Assembly (NCBI RefSeq): GCF_019904295.1
Contig: NZ_CP065362.1
Location: 1-64,000, forward strand
Length of the DNA stretch: 64,000 nt
Reading direction: 5' to 3'
Origin: Ruegeria sp. SCSIO 43209
GTDB lineage: Bacteria > Pseudomonadota > Alphaproteobacteria > Rhodobacterales > Rhodobacteraceae
Under the pieces are notes generated by a model. It was given only the letters and a program-made list of their open reading frames with translations, ran no database searches and had not been told where the DNA came from. The position numbers were made by a program, and so were the translations under genes. Below are positions 35,305 through 44,874 of this stretch, piece after piece (the stretch's first letter is position 1; each line of letters begins with the position of its first letter).

Positions 35305-37397
35305 GCGCCTCCTTTCTGGTCCTGAACCAGGACGAGGTTTCCTATGGCATCCACATGGGCCGAGAAATCGGCCGAGACCAGCGTGGTGGTCTGCGGTTCG
35401 TGGATCAGGGCGGGGCCTTGTATGCGATCGCCGGGGTGTAGGTCAGCCCGCGCCACGAATGCGGCTTGTCTCAGCGCCCCGTCCACATCGCAGGTGATCG
35501 GGCGGGATTCGGTTGCGGTGATAGTAGCCAACGCCGGAGTTTCCGGTACTGGCGGCACGGCGCAGTCGCTTGTGGCGACGCGCACCGCCCAGTTGAGAAT
35601 CTCGATCTGCATCCCCGGCACCGGGCGTGAGAACTGCTTGCGATATTCTTCCTCAAAGGCGGTGGTCAGCGGTGCAATATCGTCTGCCGTCAGATGCCGG
35701 TCGGACAGAGTGATCTCGATCTCGTGACCCTGACCGTTGTAGCGCATGAAGGCTGTGCGGTGGGTTTCGGTCGGGGCATTGCCCGCGCCCTGGGCAACCA
35801 CGCCTTTGGCTTCGGAAATCATTGCGTCGAACAGCGCGTTGATCTCATCCATGTCCATGCTGTCCAACAGCGAATAGCGCGAGCGGACGATTTCGAACGA
35901 CACGGGTGCGAACAGGAAGCCCACGGCAGACCCCACGCCCGGATTGGGCGGGATTACAATGCGGCTGACCCCGGCGGACCGTGCCACCCGGCTGGCATGC
36001 AACGGCCCGTTGCCGCCAAAGGCAATCATCGTGCGCGGTCCAAGATCCTTGCCCGATTCCACCGCGTGCATCCGGCCCGCGCTGGCCATGCTTTCGTCGA
36101 CGATGCGGCTGACGCCGTCGGCTGAGCCAACGGCATCGAGATCTAGTTTCGACCCGATCACCCGGCTCAGCGACTGTTTCGAGCCTTCGGGGTCCAGCTT
36201 GATATGCCCCTCGGCAAATGTGTCGGGCACGATGTAGCCCAGCGTAATGTCGCTGTCTGTCACAGTGGGCTCGGTGCCGCCGCGCATGAAGGCCACGGGT
36301 CCGGGTTCAGACCCCGCCGATTTCGGACCCACGGTCAGGCGTCCCAGCCGGTCAACCCCGGCGATGGACCCACCGCCCGCGCCGATCTCGATCATCTCTA
36401 TCACCGGGATGCGCACTGGCATGCCCGAGCCCTTTATGAACCGCGCGGCGCGGGCGATCTCGAACTGGCGCGAGGTCTGCGGGCGGGCCTTGTCGATCAG
36501 GCACATCTTAGCGGTGGTGCCGCCAACGTCAAAGGACAGCACCTGATCCAGCCCGGTGCGGGCGGCGATGCGGGCGGCCAGAATGGCCCCTCCGGCGGGG
36601 CCGGATTCCACCAGCCGGATCGGAAAACGCGCGGCGGTGCGCACGGTGCACATGCCGCCGCCCGCCGTCATCATCAGGATCGGACAGGTCACGCCCTCGG
36701 CCTCGAACCGGTCGACGAAACGGGCCAGATAGGTCTGCATCAGCGGCTGGATATAAGCATTGGCAACGGTGGTGCACAGCCGGTCGAACTCGCGCGCCTC
36801 GGGGCTGACCTCGGACGAGATCGAGACGGTCAGATCGGGCCGCTTCTCAGCCAGCACATCGCGTAGGCGGCGTTCATGGGCGGGGTTGGCATAAGCGTGC
36901 ATCAGGCAGATCGCTATGGCCTCTGCGCCGCTCGCGTCGATATCGGCCAGCAGTGCGTCGATGGCCGAGTCTTCGAGCTCGATCAATACCTGACCACCCG
37001 CCGACATGCGTTCGCGCACGGTCAGAGCACGCTCGCGCGGCACCAGCAGGTCAGGCTTCTCGAGGTTGATATCGTATTGCGAATAACGCCGCTCATACGC
37101 GATTTCCAGGATGTCGCGAAAGCCTTCGGTGGTCACCGTCGCCACCACCGCGCCGCGACGTTCGATCAGCGCATTGGTCGCCAGGGTGGTGCCGTGGATA
37201 AAGCCGGTCACCTGATCCAGCGTCCGGCCCGATTGCTGCATTACTCGCGCGGCCCCTTCCATGGCGCCGTCGGCAGGGTTCTGATGGGTGGTCAGGGTCT
37301 TGGTGGAGGCCAGGATTGTCTCTTCGCCAGAGACAAGGACCGTATCGGTGAAGGTGCCGCCAATATCGATGGCCAGGCGCAGCGTTTGAGTTGTCAT
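35301..37397 (-). CDS. hyuA: Hydantoinase/oxoprolinase subunit A (HyuA)
   Basis: This protein of about 698 residues is the ATP-binding alpha subunit of the N-methylhydantoinase/5-oxoprolinase family. Its actin-like phosphate-binding start is LAIDIGGTFTDTVLV. GFIHGTTLATNALIERRGA is near residue 70, SFDVGGTTAKMCLIDKA near 285 and IAFGGNGPLHASRVARSAGV near 455. I chose the ATG at 37397 because the conserved fold begins ten residues later. An upstream ATG at 37436 adds 13 unconserved residues. It heads the coupled hyuA-hyuB-aminotransferase-racemase set, 257 bp downstream of the binding-protein gene on the same strand. Confidence 0.88.
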   Translation of the reverse strand: MTTQTLRLAIDIGGTFTDTVLVSGEETILASTKTLTTHQNPADGAMEGAARVMQQSGRTLDQVTGFIHGTTLATNALIERRGAVVATVTTEGFRDILEIAYERRYSQYDINLEKPDLLVPRERALTVRERMSAGGQVLIELEDSAIDALLADIDASGAEAIAICLMHAYANPAHERRLRDVLAEKRPDLTVSISSEVSPEAREFDRLCTTVANAYIQPLMQTYLARFVDRFEAEGVTCPILMMTAGGGMCTVRTAARFPIRLVESGPAGGAILAARIAARTGLDQVLSFDVGGTTAKMCLIDKARPQTSRQFEIARAARFIKGSGMPVRIPVIEMIEIGAGGGSIAGVDRLGRLTVGPKSAGSEPGPVAFMRGGTEPTVTDSDITLGYIVPDTFAEGHIKLDPEGSKQSLSRVIGSKLDLDAVGSADGVSRIVDESMASAGRMHAVESGKDLGPRTMIAFGGNGPLHASRVARSAGVSRIVIPPNPGVGSAVGFLFAPVSFEIVRSRYSLLDSMDMDEINALFDAMISEAKGVVAQGAGNAPTETHRTAFMRYNGQGHEIEITLSDRHLTADDIAPLTTAFEEEYRKQFSRPVPGMQIEILNWAVRVATSDCAVPPVPETPALATITATESRPITCDVDGALRQAAFVARADLHPGDRIQGPALIHEPQTTTLVSADFSAHVDAIGNLVLVQDQKGGA

Positions 37398-37654
37398 GAG
37401 GTCTTCCGAAATTCCTGTAATCGCAGCGTAAAGCAAAAGGCCCGAGGCCCTGCTTTATGCAAGGATCACAAGATCACAGCCGGTTGCGCGGCGGTCCGTA
37501 GGATTCGGAATGTCAGTCTGTGTCATGGGCGAAATGTGCAGTTTCAAGATAGCGGCAGCAAGCTGGATTACGACAGAAAGGCCTGCAAGCGACATCTATC
37601 GTCTCTGCAGGCCAGAAATCTGCCGACACGGGCCACCAGACGGAGAGCGCGCGA

Positions 37655-39262
37655 TCAGGCAAGCCACCAGCGTTCAGGGGCTTTGGCACCATCCATTTCC
37701 CAATTCGCGGCGATCTCGCCCTGGGCGACGGTTTTGGCAACACCCATGATATGATTGGCGAACATCGGAACGATCGCACCGCCATCATCATGAACCAAAG
37801 TCTGCGCTTCGGCATACAGAGTGCGGCGTTTGGCGTCGTCCAGCTCTGCACGGGCCTCGACCACGATGGCGTTGAAGCGATCGGCGGCTTCGCCTGTGCG
37901 CCAGGCGGTCTCGTTCCATTCGGTGTCGTTGGTATAGGCCGATGCAAACATCCAGTCCTCGGTCGGGCGGCCCGACCAGTACGAGAATGACCAGGGTTTC
38001 TTGTTCCAGACATTCGACCAGTAGCCATCCGAGGGTTCGCGAACCACTTCGATTTCAATACCTGCTTCGGCCGCGGATGCGGCGATCAATTGAGCCGCAT
38101 CTACTGCGCCAGCAAATGCCGCGTCTGAAGATGACAGCTGCAGCGCGCCGCTATGGCCTGATTTCTTATAGTGATAGGTGGCCTTTTCAGCATCAAATTC
38201 GCGTTGCGGTAGATCGCCGTCGAAATAGCGGTTGGCGGTCGAGATCGGATGATCGTTGCCCAATGAGCCATGACCCAGCAGGATCTTGTCGACCAGTTCC
38301 TGGCGTTTGACTGCCAGCTTCAGCGCCATGCGCAGATCGTAATTGTCGAAGGGCGCGGCATCGACCCGCATTGGTATCGTGTAATGCAGGGTCGAGGTTT
38401 TCTCGAGGATGTTGATATGTGGTGCCCGCGATAACAGGGCGACCGTCTTGGGATCGACCCGGTCGATTGCCTGGACTGATCCGTTCATCAGCGCAGTCTG
38501 GCGCGCAGTCGGGTCGATGATAGTAAGGAACTCGACCTCATCGAAATGGGCCCGATCCTGTTTGAAGTAATTCGGGTTGCGGCGCGCCTTTACCCGCACG
38601 CCCGGCTCGTACACCTCAATGATATAGCCACCGGTGCCGATACCGGATTGCGGGTCGGTCAATTTGCCATCGGTCGAAGGCATTATGACCAAGTGATAGT
38701 CCGACAGGATGTATGGGAAGTCGGCATTGGCTGATTCCAGCTCGAACACCACGTTGTTGCCATCGGCGCGCATTGATTTGATTTGGGCGACCAAGCCGTT
38801 CACCGCAGATTTCGATCCCTCGCCACGGTGGTGGTCGATAGTGGCGATGACATCGGCAGGGCTAAGGATTTGGCCATTGTGGAACTCGACCCCTTCACGC
38901 AGGGTGAATACCCAAGTGATCGCGTCGTCCGAGGAATACTCGGTCGCGAGTTCGGGCACCAAATTGCCGCTTGCATCTACTTCGACCAAGTTGTTGCCGA
39001 ACAGATAGGCGACAGCGGTGTTGATCGTACCTTCATAGGTTGCTGGATCTAACGAGTCGGTGGTCGAACCGCTGCCAAAGCCAAATTTGATCGCTCCGCC
39101 TTTTTTGGGGACCTGCGCAAGTGCTTGTCCGGATAGGCTCAATGCTGCTGGAACGGCAAGGCCTGCAGCCAGTGCGCTTGACATGAAGCTGCGACGTGAA
39201 ACCCGACCGCTCTGCAGTTTCTGCATCTGAGAGGACAGGAAAGGTGATCCGGGCTTTTTCAT
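37655..39262 (-). CDS. ABC transporter substrate-binding protein, family 5 (peptide/opine type), Tat signal
   Basis: This 535-residue extracellular solute-binding protein of family 5 carries a twin-arginine signal (SRRSFMSSALAAGLAVPAALS near residues 22-40). The family 5 core shows DSLDPATYEGTIN, TWVFTLREGVEFHNGQILSPADVIATIDHH near 110 and IIDPTARQTALMNGSVQAIDRVDP near 235. A strong AGGAGG precedes the ATG at 39262. It diverges from the permease genes at 39481, with 218 bp between them that must hold both promoters. It probably captures the N-containing substrate of the island. These proteins bind peptides, opines, amino-acid derivatives or nickel, so the ligand is open. Confidence 0.88.
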   Translation of the reverse strand: MKKPGSPFLSSQMQKLQSGRVSRRSFMSSALAAGLAVPAALSLSGQALAQVPKKGGAIKFGFGSGSTTDSLDPATYEGTINTAVAYLFGNNLVEVDASGNLVPELATEYSSDDAITWVFTLREGVEFHNGQILSPADVIATIDHHRGEGSKSAVNGLVAQIKSMRADGNNVVFELESANADFPYILSDYHLVIMPSTDGKLTDPQSGIGTGGYIIEVYEPGVRVKARRNPNYFKQDRAHFDEVEFLTIIDPTARQTALMNGSVQAIDRVDPKTVALLSRAPHINILEKTSTLHYTIPMRVDAAPFDNYDLRMALKLAVKRQELVDKILLGHGSLGNDHPISTANRYFDGDLPQREFDAEKATYHYKKSGHSGALQLSSSDAAFAGAVDAAQLIAASAAEAGIEIEVVREPSDGYWSNVWNKKPWSFSYWSGRPTEDWMFASAYTNDTEWNETAWRTGEAADRFNAIVVEARAELDDAKRRTLYAEAQTLVHDDGGAIVPMFANHIMGVAKTVAQGEIAANWEMDGAKAPERWWLA

Positions 39263-39480
39263 TTGGGGCCTCCTGGTTGAACCTGTTGTTCACAATGTTC
39301 TTTGAACCGCAGCACGCAGGCCCGTTCCGAACGTCCAAGCGAAGATCACTCGGCTGTACGGCTTCAACAAACGAAGAAAACGGGGACATAGGTCATGTTT
39401 TCTTTGTCAGTGTTGCGGAGATGATCTGTCTAGACTGCGCGCACCCGCCGAATGAAGCCCCGCAGACGCAAGGAGTTCAG

Positions 39481-40461
39481 ATGCATCCGGTTCTGGTGAC
39501 GATACTGAAACGCCTGGGACTTGGCGTAGTGACCCTAGTTGTCGTTTCCATCATTATCTTCTGTTCAATACAAATGCTGCCCGGCGATTTCGGTGAGGCT
39601 GTACTGGGCCAGGCCGCGACTGAGGAAACGGTGGCGGCGTTCCGGGCCGAGCTTGGCCTCGATAAACCTGCCTATATTCGATATTTCGACTGGATCGGTG
39701 CGTTGGCGACCGGGGATCTGGGAACGTCGTTCTCAGGTCGGGCGAGTTCGGGTGTGGATCGATCACGTCCGGTAGTGGAACTGGTCGCACCGCGCTTATG
39801 GAACACATTGTTTCTTGCGGGTATGGCGGCGCTGATCTCGGTTCCGCTAGCGCTGTTTCTGGGCATCACCACCGCGCTGTGGCGCAATTCGCGTTATGAT
39901 AAGCTGGCCAGCGCCAGCACCTTGACGGCGATCTCTTTCCCCGAGTTCTTCGTGGCCTATATCCTGATTTTGCTGTTCGGAACGCTATGGCCGGTGTTGC
40001 CGTCGTTGGCCAATGTGGAGCCAGGGATGCCGCTGGTCGAGCGGATCGTCAAATGCATATTACCTGCGCTTACACTGACACTTGTAATCGTCGCGCACAT
40101 GATGCGTATGACGCGGGCTTCGCTGATCAGTCTTCTAGCTTCACCCTATGTCGAGATGGCGCGGTTGAAAGGAGAGAACGCCCGCCGCGTGGTTCTGCAT
40201 CACGCGCTGCCCAATGCGTGGGCGCCAATTTCAACGGTGGTCGCGTTCAACCTGGCCTATCTGGTAGTTGGAGTGGTCGTGGTCGAGGTGGTGTTCGTCT
40301 ATCCCGGCGTCGGCCAACTGATGGTCGATGCGGTCAGCTCGCGCGATATCCCGGTGGTTCAGGCGTGCGCCCTGATATTCGCCGCCACATATGTCCTTCT
40401 GAACTTGATTGCCGACATCATTGGAATCGTCACCAACCCGAGGCTTCTGCACCCAAAATGA
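39481..40461 (+). CDS. ABC transporter permease (DppB/OppB type)
   Basis: This is a 326-residue inner-membrane permease with six predicted hydrophobic segments. The OppB pattern is clear: an N-terminal segment RLGLGVVTLVVVSIIIF, QMLPGDFGEAVLGQAATEE, AELGLDKPAYIRYFDWIGALATGDLGTS, and the EAA loop at MARLKGENARRVVLHHALPNA near residue 220. I chose the ATG at 39481, where the normal N-terminus begins, since the frame upstream is unconserved. It overlaps the next permease by 4 bp. It pairs with that permease and the fused ATPase to import the ligand of the divergent binding protein. Confidence 0.92.
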   Translation: MHPVLVTILKRLGLGVVTLVVVSIIIFCSIQMLPGDFGEAVLGQAATEETVAAFRAELGLDKPAYIRYFDWIGALATGDLGTSFSGRASSGVDRSRPVVELVAPRLWNTLFLAGMAALISVPLALFLGITTALWRNSRYDKLASASTLTAISFPEFFVAYILILLFGTLWPVLPSLANVEPGMPLVERIVKCILPALTLTLVIVAHMMRMTRASLISLLASPYVEMARLKGENARRVVLHHALPNAWAPISTVVAFNLAYLVVGVVVVEVVFVYPGVGQLMVDAVSSRDIPVVQACALIFAATYVLLNLIADIIGIVTNPRLLHPK

Positions 40462-41378
40462 GCCAGACAAGCAAGACATATTCAGCCGCCGCCGAGGTGG
40501 GTCGCGTGCGGACCCGTCGCAGCAAGCGCGAGCGTATTTGGATCGAGCTGAAGAAAGCGCCGCCGACAGCAATTTTCGGCATGTTTGTGATCCTGTTCTA
40601 TCTAATCATGGCAATCGGAGCGCCGGTCATCGCGCCTTATGGTGAGGCCGAGGTATTCCCGACGCCTTACGCACCCTGGTCGTCCGAGCATTGGCTGGGT
40701 ACCGACCAGATCGGGCGTGATATCCTGTCGCGGCTGATCTATGGCGCGCGCAACACCATCGGTATCGCTTTTTTCACTACGCTGCTGGCGTTCTTCATCG
40801 GAGGCGGTCTGGGGCTGATCGCTGCGATTAACCGCAGTTGGCTGGATCAATTGATCAGCCGGGGCGTAGATGTATTTATGGCCATTCCCAGCCTGATTTT
40901 CGCGCTGATGCTGCTGTCGATTTTCGGCTCGTCGGCGCTGTCGTTGATTTTGATTATTGCGATTCTGGATTCAACCCGCGTGTTCCGCCTGACTCGCGCT
41001 GTGGCGGTGAACGTGGCAGTGATGGATTATGTCGAGGCAGCCCGGCTGCGCGGCGAAAAACTGCCTTGGGTGATGCGTCGCGAGATTTTGCCCAACATCA
41101 TGCCTCCGCTGGTGGCCGAGTTCGGGCTGCGATTCTGTTTCGTGTTCCTAACCATCGCTGCGCTCAGCTTTCTGGGCGTCGGTATTCAGCCCCCCACCGC
41201 CGATTGGGGCACCATGGTGCGCGAGACCGCCAACCTGATCCAGTTCGCCAAATATGATTTCAAGGCCGGGATCACGCCACTGCTGCCCGCTGCCTCGATC
41301 GCGTTGATCACTGTGGCGGTCAACTTTGTCGTCGACTGGTTCTTGCACAAAACAAGCGGATTACGCGATGAACACTGA
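40458..41378 (+). CDS. ABC transporter permease (DppC/OppC type)
   Basis: This 306-residue permease has the OppC features. A cytoplasmic basic N-terminus precedes the first membrane segment (FGMFVILFYLIMAIGAPVI). HWLGTDQIGRDILSRLIYGARNT is near residue 78, the EAA loop EAARLRGEKLPWVMRREILPNI near 195, and ALSFLGVGIQPPTADWGTMV near 235. The ATG overlaps the preceding permease stop, and the end overlaps the ATPase gene by 11 bp. The intact W in PTADWG contrasts with the decayed paralogue at 55.5-56.3 kb, where that codon became a stop. Confidence 0.92.
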   Translation: MSQTSKTYSAAAEVGRVRTRRSKRERIWIELKKAPPTAIFGMFVILFYLIMAIGAPVIAPYGEAEVFPTPYAPWSSEHWLGTDQIGRDILSRLIYGARNTIGIAFFTTLLAFFIGGGLGLIAAINRSWLDQLISRGVDVFMAIPSLIFALMLLSIFGSSALSLILIIAILDSTRVFRLTRAVAVNVAVMDYVEAARLRGEKLPWVMRREILPNIMPPLVAEFGLRFCFVFLTIAALSFLGVGIQPPTADWGTMVRETANLIQFAKYDFKAGITPLLPAASIALITVAVNFVVDWFLHKTSGLRDEH

Positions 41379-43008
41379 GACTGATCTTCTGCTGGATATG
41401 CGCGACATCCGTATCGAGGGGTTCTCGGACGAAAAGTGGAATCCGATCATCAAAGGTGTCAACCTGAACCTAAAGCGCGGTGAGGTGCTGGGCCTGATAG
41501 GCGAAAGTGGCGCGGGCAAGTCGACGCTGGGCAAAGCGGCTATGGGATTCACGCAGCCCGGCTGTCGTATCACGGGCGGTTCGATCCGGTTCAAGGGGCA
41601 GGAGTTGCGCGATCTGGACGACCACGTGCTGCAGCATCTGTGGGGATCGCGGATAGCCTATGTGGCCCAATCGGCGGCTGCGTCGTTCAACCCGGCGCAA
41701 AAGTTGTTGGATCAGACCGTCGCTGCAACGGTGCGCGAGGGACTGCAACCCGAGAATTTCGCGCGTGAGGATGCCCGCGCGCTTTATGCCTCGTTGTCGT
41801 TACCGCATCCCGAAACGATTGGTGACCGCTATCCGCATCAGGTCTCCGGTGGCCAGTTACAGCGGATCATGACAGCCATGGCGATGTCACCCCGTCCCGA
41901 TTTGATCATTTTCGACGAACCGACAACTGCGCTGGATGTGACGACCCAGGTCGAGGTTCTGACTGCTATGCGCCGGATCGTCGAAGAATTTCATACCGCC
42001 GCAATCTACATAACCCATGACCTGGCGGTGGTCGCGCAGATGGCGGACCGGATCAAGGTGCTGCGCTATGGAGAAGAGGTAGAAGAGGCGGAAACGCGCA
42101 AAATGCTGTCTGCGCCCGAGCAAGAGTATACCAAATCCCTCTGGTCCGTGCGGCTGTTGCAAAAACAAGCCGAGACTTCGGATGATATCATCCTTAAAAT
42201 TGACGGTGTGGATGCGGCCTATGGCAAGAGCGCCAAGGTGTTGCACAATGTGTCAATCAGCCTGCCGCGGGGGCGCACGGTGTCGATTGTCGGCGAATCC
42301 GGATCTGGTAAATCGACCACGGCGCGGGTGATCACCGGCTTGCTGCCAGCCACAAGCGGGCAGGTCACGTTCAATAGCGAGGTCCTGCCAAACGAACTGA
42401 AAAATCGCAGCCGTGATCAGCTGCGCAGAATTCAGATGATTTATCAGATGGCCGATACCGCGATGAACCCGCGTCAAACCGTAGGTGAAATCATTGGACG
42501 TCCGCTGGAATTCTATCATGGTCTGCGGGGCCGGGCGCAGGAAGACCGGGTCATCGAACTGCTTGAAGCCATCGAGTTGTCGGAAGACTTCTACGATCGT
42601 CTTCCCAGCGAATTGTCCGGCGGACAAAAACAGAGAATTTGCATAGCGCGCGCTCTGGCCGCGGACCCTGAGGTGATTATTTGTGACGAAGTGACGTCCG
42701 CACTGGACCAGATTGTGCAGGAAGGCATACTGCAATTGCTGATGCGCCTACAAAAAGAGCGCGGAATCTCCTATCTGTTCATCACGCATGACATTGCCAC
42801 GGTCGAGGCTATTTCGGACGAGATTGTTGTGATGCTGAATGGTCAAGTCGTCGAGCAGGGATTGAAGAATACCGTTCTATCCGAACCCTTCCCGGACTAT
42901 ACAAAGCTGCTGCTAAGTTCGGTTCCCGAGATGGACCCGGATTGGTTGACGAACCTGCTGAAAGAGCGAAAAGAAAATCACTTAAATACAAAACATGACA
43001 CTGCGTAG
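41368..43008 (+). CDS. Fused dual ABC ATPase (DppD-DppF type)
   Basis: This 546-residue protein joins two oligopeptide-type ATPase domains. Domain 1 has Walker A GESGAGKST near residue 45, signature VSGGQLQRI and Walker B LIIFDEPTTALD. Domain 2 has GESGSGKST near 312, LSGGQKQRI near 417 and VIICDEVTSALD. I chose the ATG at 41368, which overlaps the permease end and starts the conserved N-terminus. It ends the transporter operon. The nearby decayed operon has the same two domains as separate genes, so the two transporters are not recent duplicates in gene organisation. Confidence 0.9.
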   Translation: MNTETDLLLDMRDIRIEGFSDEKWNPIIKGVNLNLKRGEVLGLIGESGAGKSTLGKAAMGFTQPGCRITGGSIRFKGQELRDLDDHVLQHLWGSRIAYVAQSAAASFNPAQKLLDQTVAATVREGLQPENFAREDARALYASLSLPHPETIGDRYPHQVSGGQLQRIMTAMAMSPRPDLIIFDEPTTALDVTTQVEVLTAMRRIVEEFHTAAIYITHDLAVVAQMADRIKVLRYGEEVEEAETRKMLSAPEQEYTKSLWSVRLLQKQAETSDDIILKIDGVDAAYGKSAKVLHNVSISLPRGRTVSIVGESGSGKSTTARVITGLLPATSGQVTFNSEVLPNELKNRSRDQLRRIQMIYQMADTAMNPRQTVGEIIGRPLEFYHGLRGRAQEDRVIELLEAIELSEDFYDRLPSELSGGQKQRICIARALAADPEVIICDEVTSALDQIVQEGILQLLMRLQKERGISYLFITHDIATVEAISDEIVVMLNGQVVEQGLKNTVLSEPFPDYTKLLLSSVPEMDPDWLTNLLKERKENHLNTKHDTA

Positions 43009-43736
43009 GCGCGGGCAATAACAACACTTGGGAATCTCAGTCGCAGTGGATTTCTCATTTTGCTTGTATTCCGAAACTCAGTTTTTACCGACATCTCGAC
43101 AGATCGGTGTAAAGAGAACCTGCAACTCAGGAGCAACTCGCGAATTAAGGTGGCTTTTGACTGGATCGCATTGATGTTCTTGTTCACAATCAGTTCGATC
43201 CTCTTTTGGGCTGCCATAGGGTTAATATTTGAGGTCGCCGCAGGCCGTGTAATTGCCTCGTTCTTCGACACCCCATTGGTGACATGGGTTGCAGTCATCG
43301 CAACCTTCCTCGCCGGGTTTCCTCAGGCAGCGCGTGCGAAGCCTTGTCGCAAAATACGAGTGCAAGGCTGCGATCAATAATGTGCGAGCGGCGCTTGTCG
43401 TGATGACTGTCCCAATGGCATCATCTCCGACGGTCATGGGACTGCTTTCTGCAATGGGTGCTCGAGTAGTGGCTGGAATGCTGCAGAGCGCACCTTACAT
43501 GCGTCGCAAAAGGATCTTACCGACTAAACCTCCTAGAACTACATAGTCCAATTTGGTGATGCCTTATGAACAATAGATCTGGGACCGAGTGAACGTCGAT
43601 CTCAATCTGGCATCTCCTGTCTTGTTCGTTGGAGGTGGCAGTAGCACTTTGCCTACCAAGCTGCTCGCATCGCGACCACTGATGCAGGTCGCCCGGTTTT
43701 TTTCTGATCGACCCTGGCGAGCGGGCGCAGAGCTTT
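43009..43736. other. About 730-bp stretch, no recognised gene
   Basis: Several short frames occur. One at 43060-43380 (plus) could encode a 106-residue protein with one or two hydrophobic segments (WIALMFLFTISSILFWAAIGLIF), but it has no family features and a poor context. The rest looks like degraded coding DNA leading into the broken regulator at 43737. I make no functional claim here. Confidence 0.4.
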
Positions 43737-44116
43737 TACATCTCTTTTTCGACCAACCTGACTCATGGGGACAACGCAATCCTTCGAACGCAGCATTGGG
43801 TGCAAATGCGTTATGCGGGCCCGATCCCGGTTTCCGAATTGGCCCGCACCGCTCGACTTGAGCTGCGCACTTTTGGATTCCGATTCCTGACGGCCACGGG
43901 TTTCACGCCATCGGAATACCTGCAACAGCGTCGCATCACCAATGCCTGTCAGAGGCTGGAACTATCGCAGTCCAGTATCGAACCATCGCCCGGGATATGA
44001 GGTATATGGATGTTTCAGCATTCCGCCGAATGTTTCACGAAATAGTCGACCTCTCGCCGGGAGATTACCGCAAGCGCTTTTCTTTTCCTAAAGACGCTTC
44101 GCATTTAAGAAAATGA
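43737..44116 (+). pseudogene. Fragment of a GlxA-type AraC-family regulator, frameshifted
   Basis: One frame encodes the first helix-turn-helix of an AraC/GlxA-type domain (THGDNAILRTQHWVQMRYAG, PIPVSELARTARLELRTFGF, ATGFTPSEYLQQRRITNACQ). Near 43981 the reading shifts, and another frame continues with the second half (IARDMRYMDVSAFRRMFHEI, VDLSPGDYRKRF) to a stop at 44114-44116. Only the C-terminal DNA-binding part is left. The DJ-1/PfpI-like N-terminal domain expected for GlxA proteins is not recognisable upstream. It may once have regulated the N-compound island. Confidence 0.75.
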
Positions 44117-44199
44117 CGTCTGAACAGCCTTTCTTGGGTCTGTTTTTGCTTTGGCTAAGCGTAATTGCAAAGGTCTTATTCCTCTGCTTTCTTTTGTCA

Positions 44200-44874
44200 T
44201 CACGACCTTGATGATATGGTGGCCTCGATGCTTCGATTGATTGCCTCGATCGGTCCCATTGCATCAACATTCGCCAAAACGCCCATATGGCTATAGTAGT
44301 CGATCAAGGGTGAAGTCTGTTCACGATATTCAATCAGACGTGCAGCGACTGTTTCGGCCTTGTCGTCAGCGCGGCGCATAAACTCAGAGCCTCCGCAATT
44401 GTCGCAGCGTTCCGCTGCCTCAAGCGGTTTGAATGTATCATGGTAACCTTCGCCACATCCTGCACAAGTAAAGCGACCGGAAATGCGGTCGACCATCTTC
44501 TTGTCATCCACCGCAAGACTGACGACAGCGCTGATCTGCTGCCCCGTTTCCGCCAATAGTTGATCCAATGCGCGCGCCTGGCTAAGCGTGCGTGGAAATC
44601 CGTCTAATATCACCCCTCCGGCACAGTCCGAATCCCTCATACGGTCACGCAAGATCGAAATGACGATGTCATCTCCGACGAGCCTGCCTTCAGCCATGAT
44701 AGATTCCACCGCCTTGCCTGTTTCGCTGCCGCTTTCAATCGATCTTCGGAGCAAATCGCCTGTCGACAACTGAACCAAGCCAAATTTTTGCTCAAGCAGT
44801 CGGGATTGCGTTCCCTTACCGGCACCAGGAGGGCCGAGAAGGATTAACACTTTAGACGTATTCGGGCTGGTCAC
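44200..44874 (-). CDS. adk: Accessory adenylate kinase with zinc-type lid
   Basis: This 224-residue adenylate kinase converts AMP and ATP to two ADP. The P-loop GPPGAGKGT is at residues 14-22, STGDLLR near 37, LDGFPRTLSQA near 90 (AMP site), and the lid has four cysteines (137, 140, 157, 160) in CAGC and CDNC that should bind zinc. The start is GTG at 44874, preceded by AGAGGA. The housekeeping adk is normally next to ribosomal genes on the chromosome, so this is probably a second copy. The neighbour on the same strand, upstream, is a UspA protein. An energy-stress role is an inference. Confidence 0.92.
   Translation of the reverse strand: MTSPNTSKVLILLGPPGAGKGTQSRLLEQKFGLVQLSTGDLLRRSIESGSETGKAVESIMAEGRLVGDDIVISILRDRMRDSDCAGGVILDGFPRTLSQARALDQLLAETGQQISAVVSLAVDDKKMVDRISGRFTCAGCGEGYHDTFKPLEAAERCDNCGGSEFMRRADDKAETVAARLIEYREQTSPLIDYYSHMGVLANVDAMGPIEAINRSIEATISSRS

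Noticed and set aside
35301..37397. Acetophenone carboxylase or 5-oxoprolinase as the specific call for HyuAB
   Set aside because: The family motifs do not decide the ring substrate, and the neighbours favour an N-containing substrate but do not prove it.
43060..43380. Possible small membrane protein
   Set aside because: It has hydrophobic residues but no family similarity or operon link, and it is surrounded by degraded frames.
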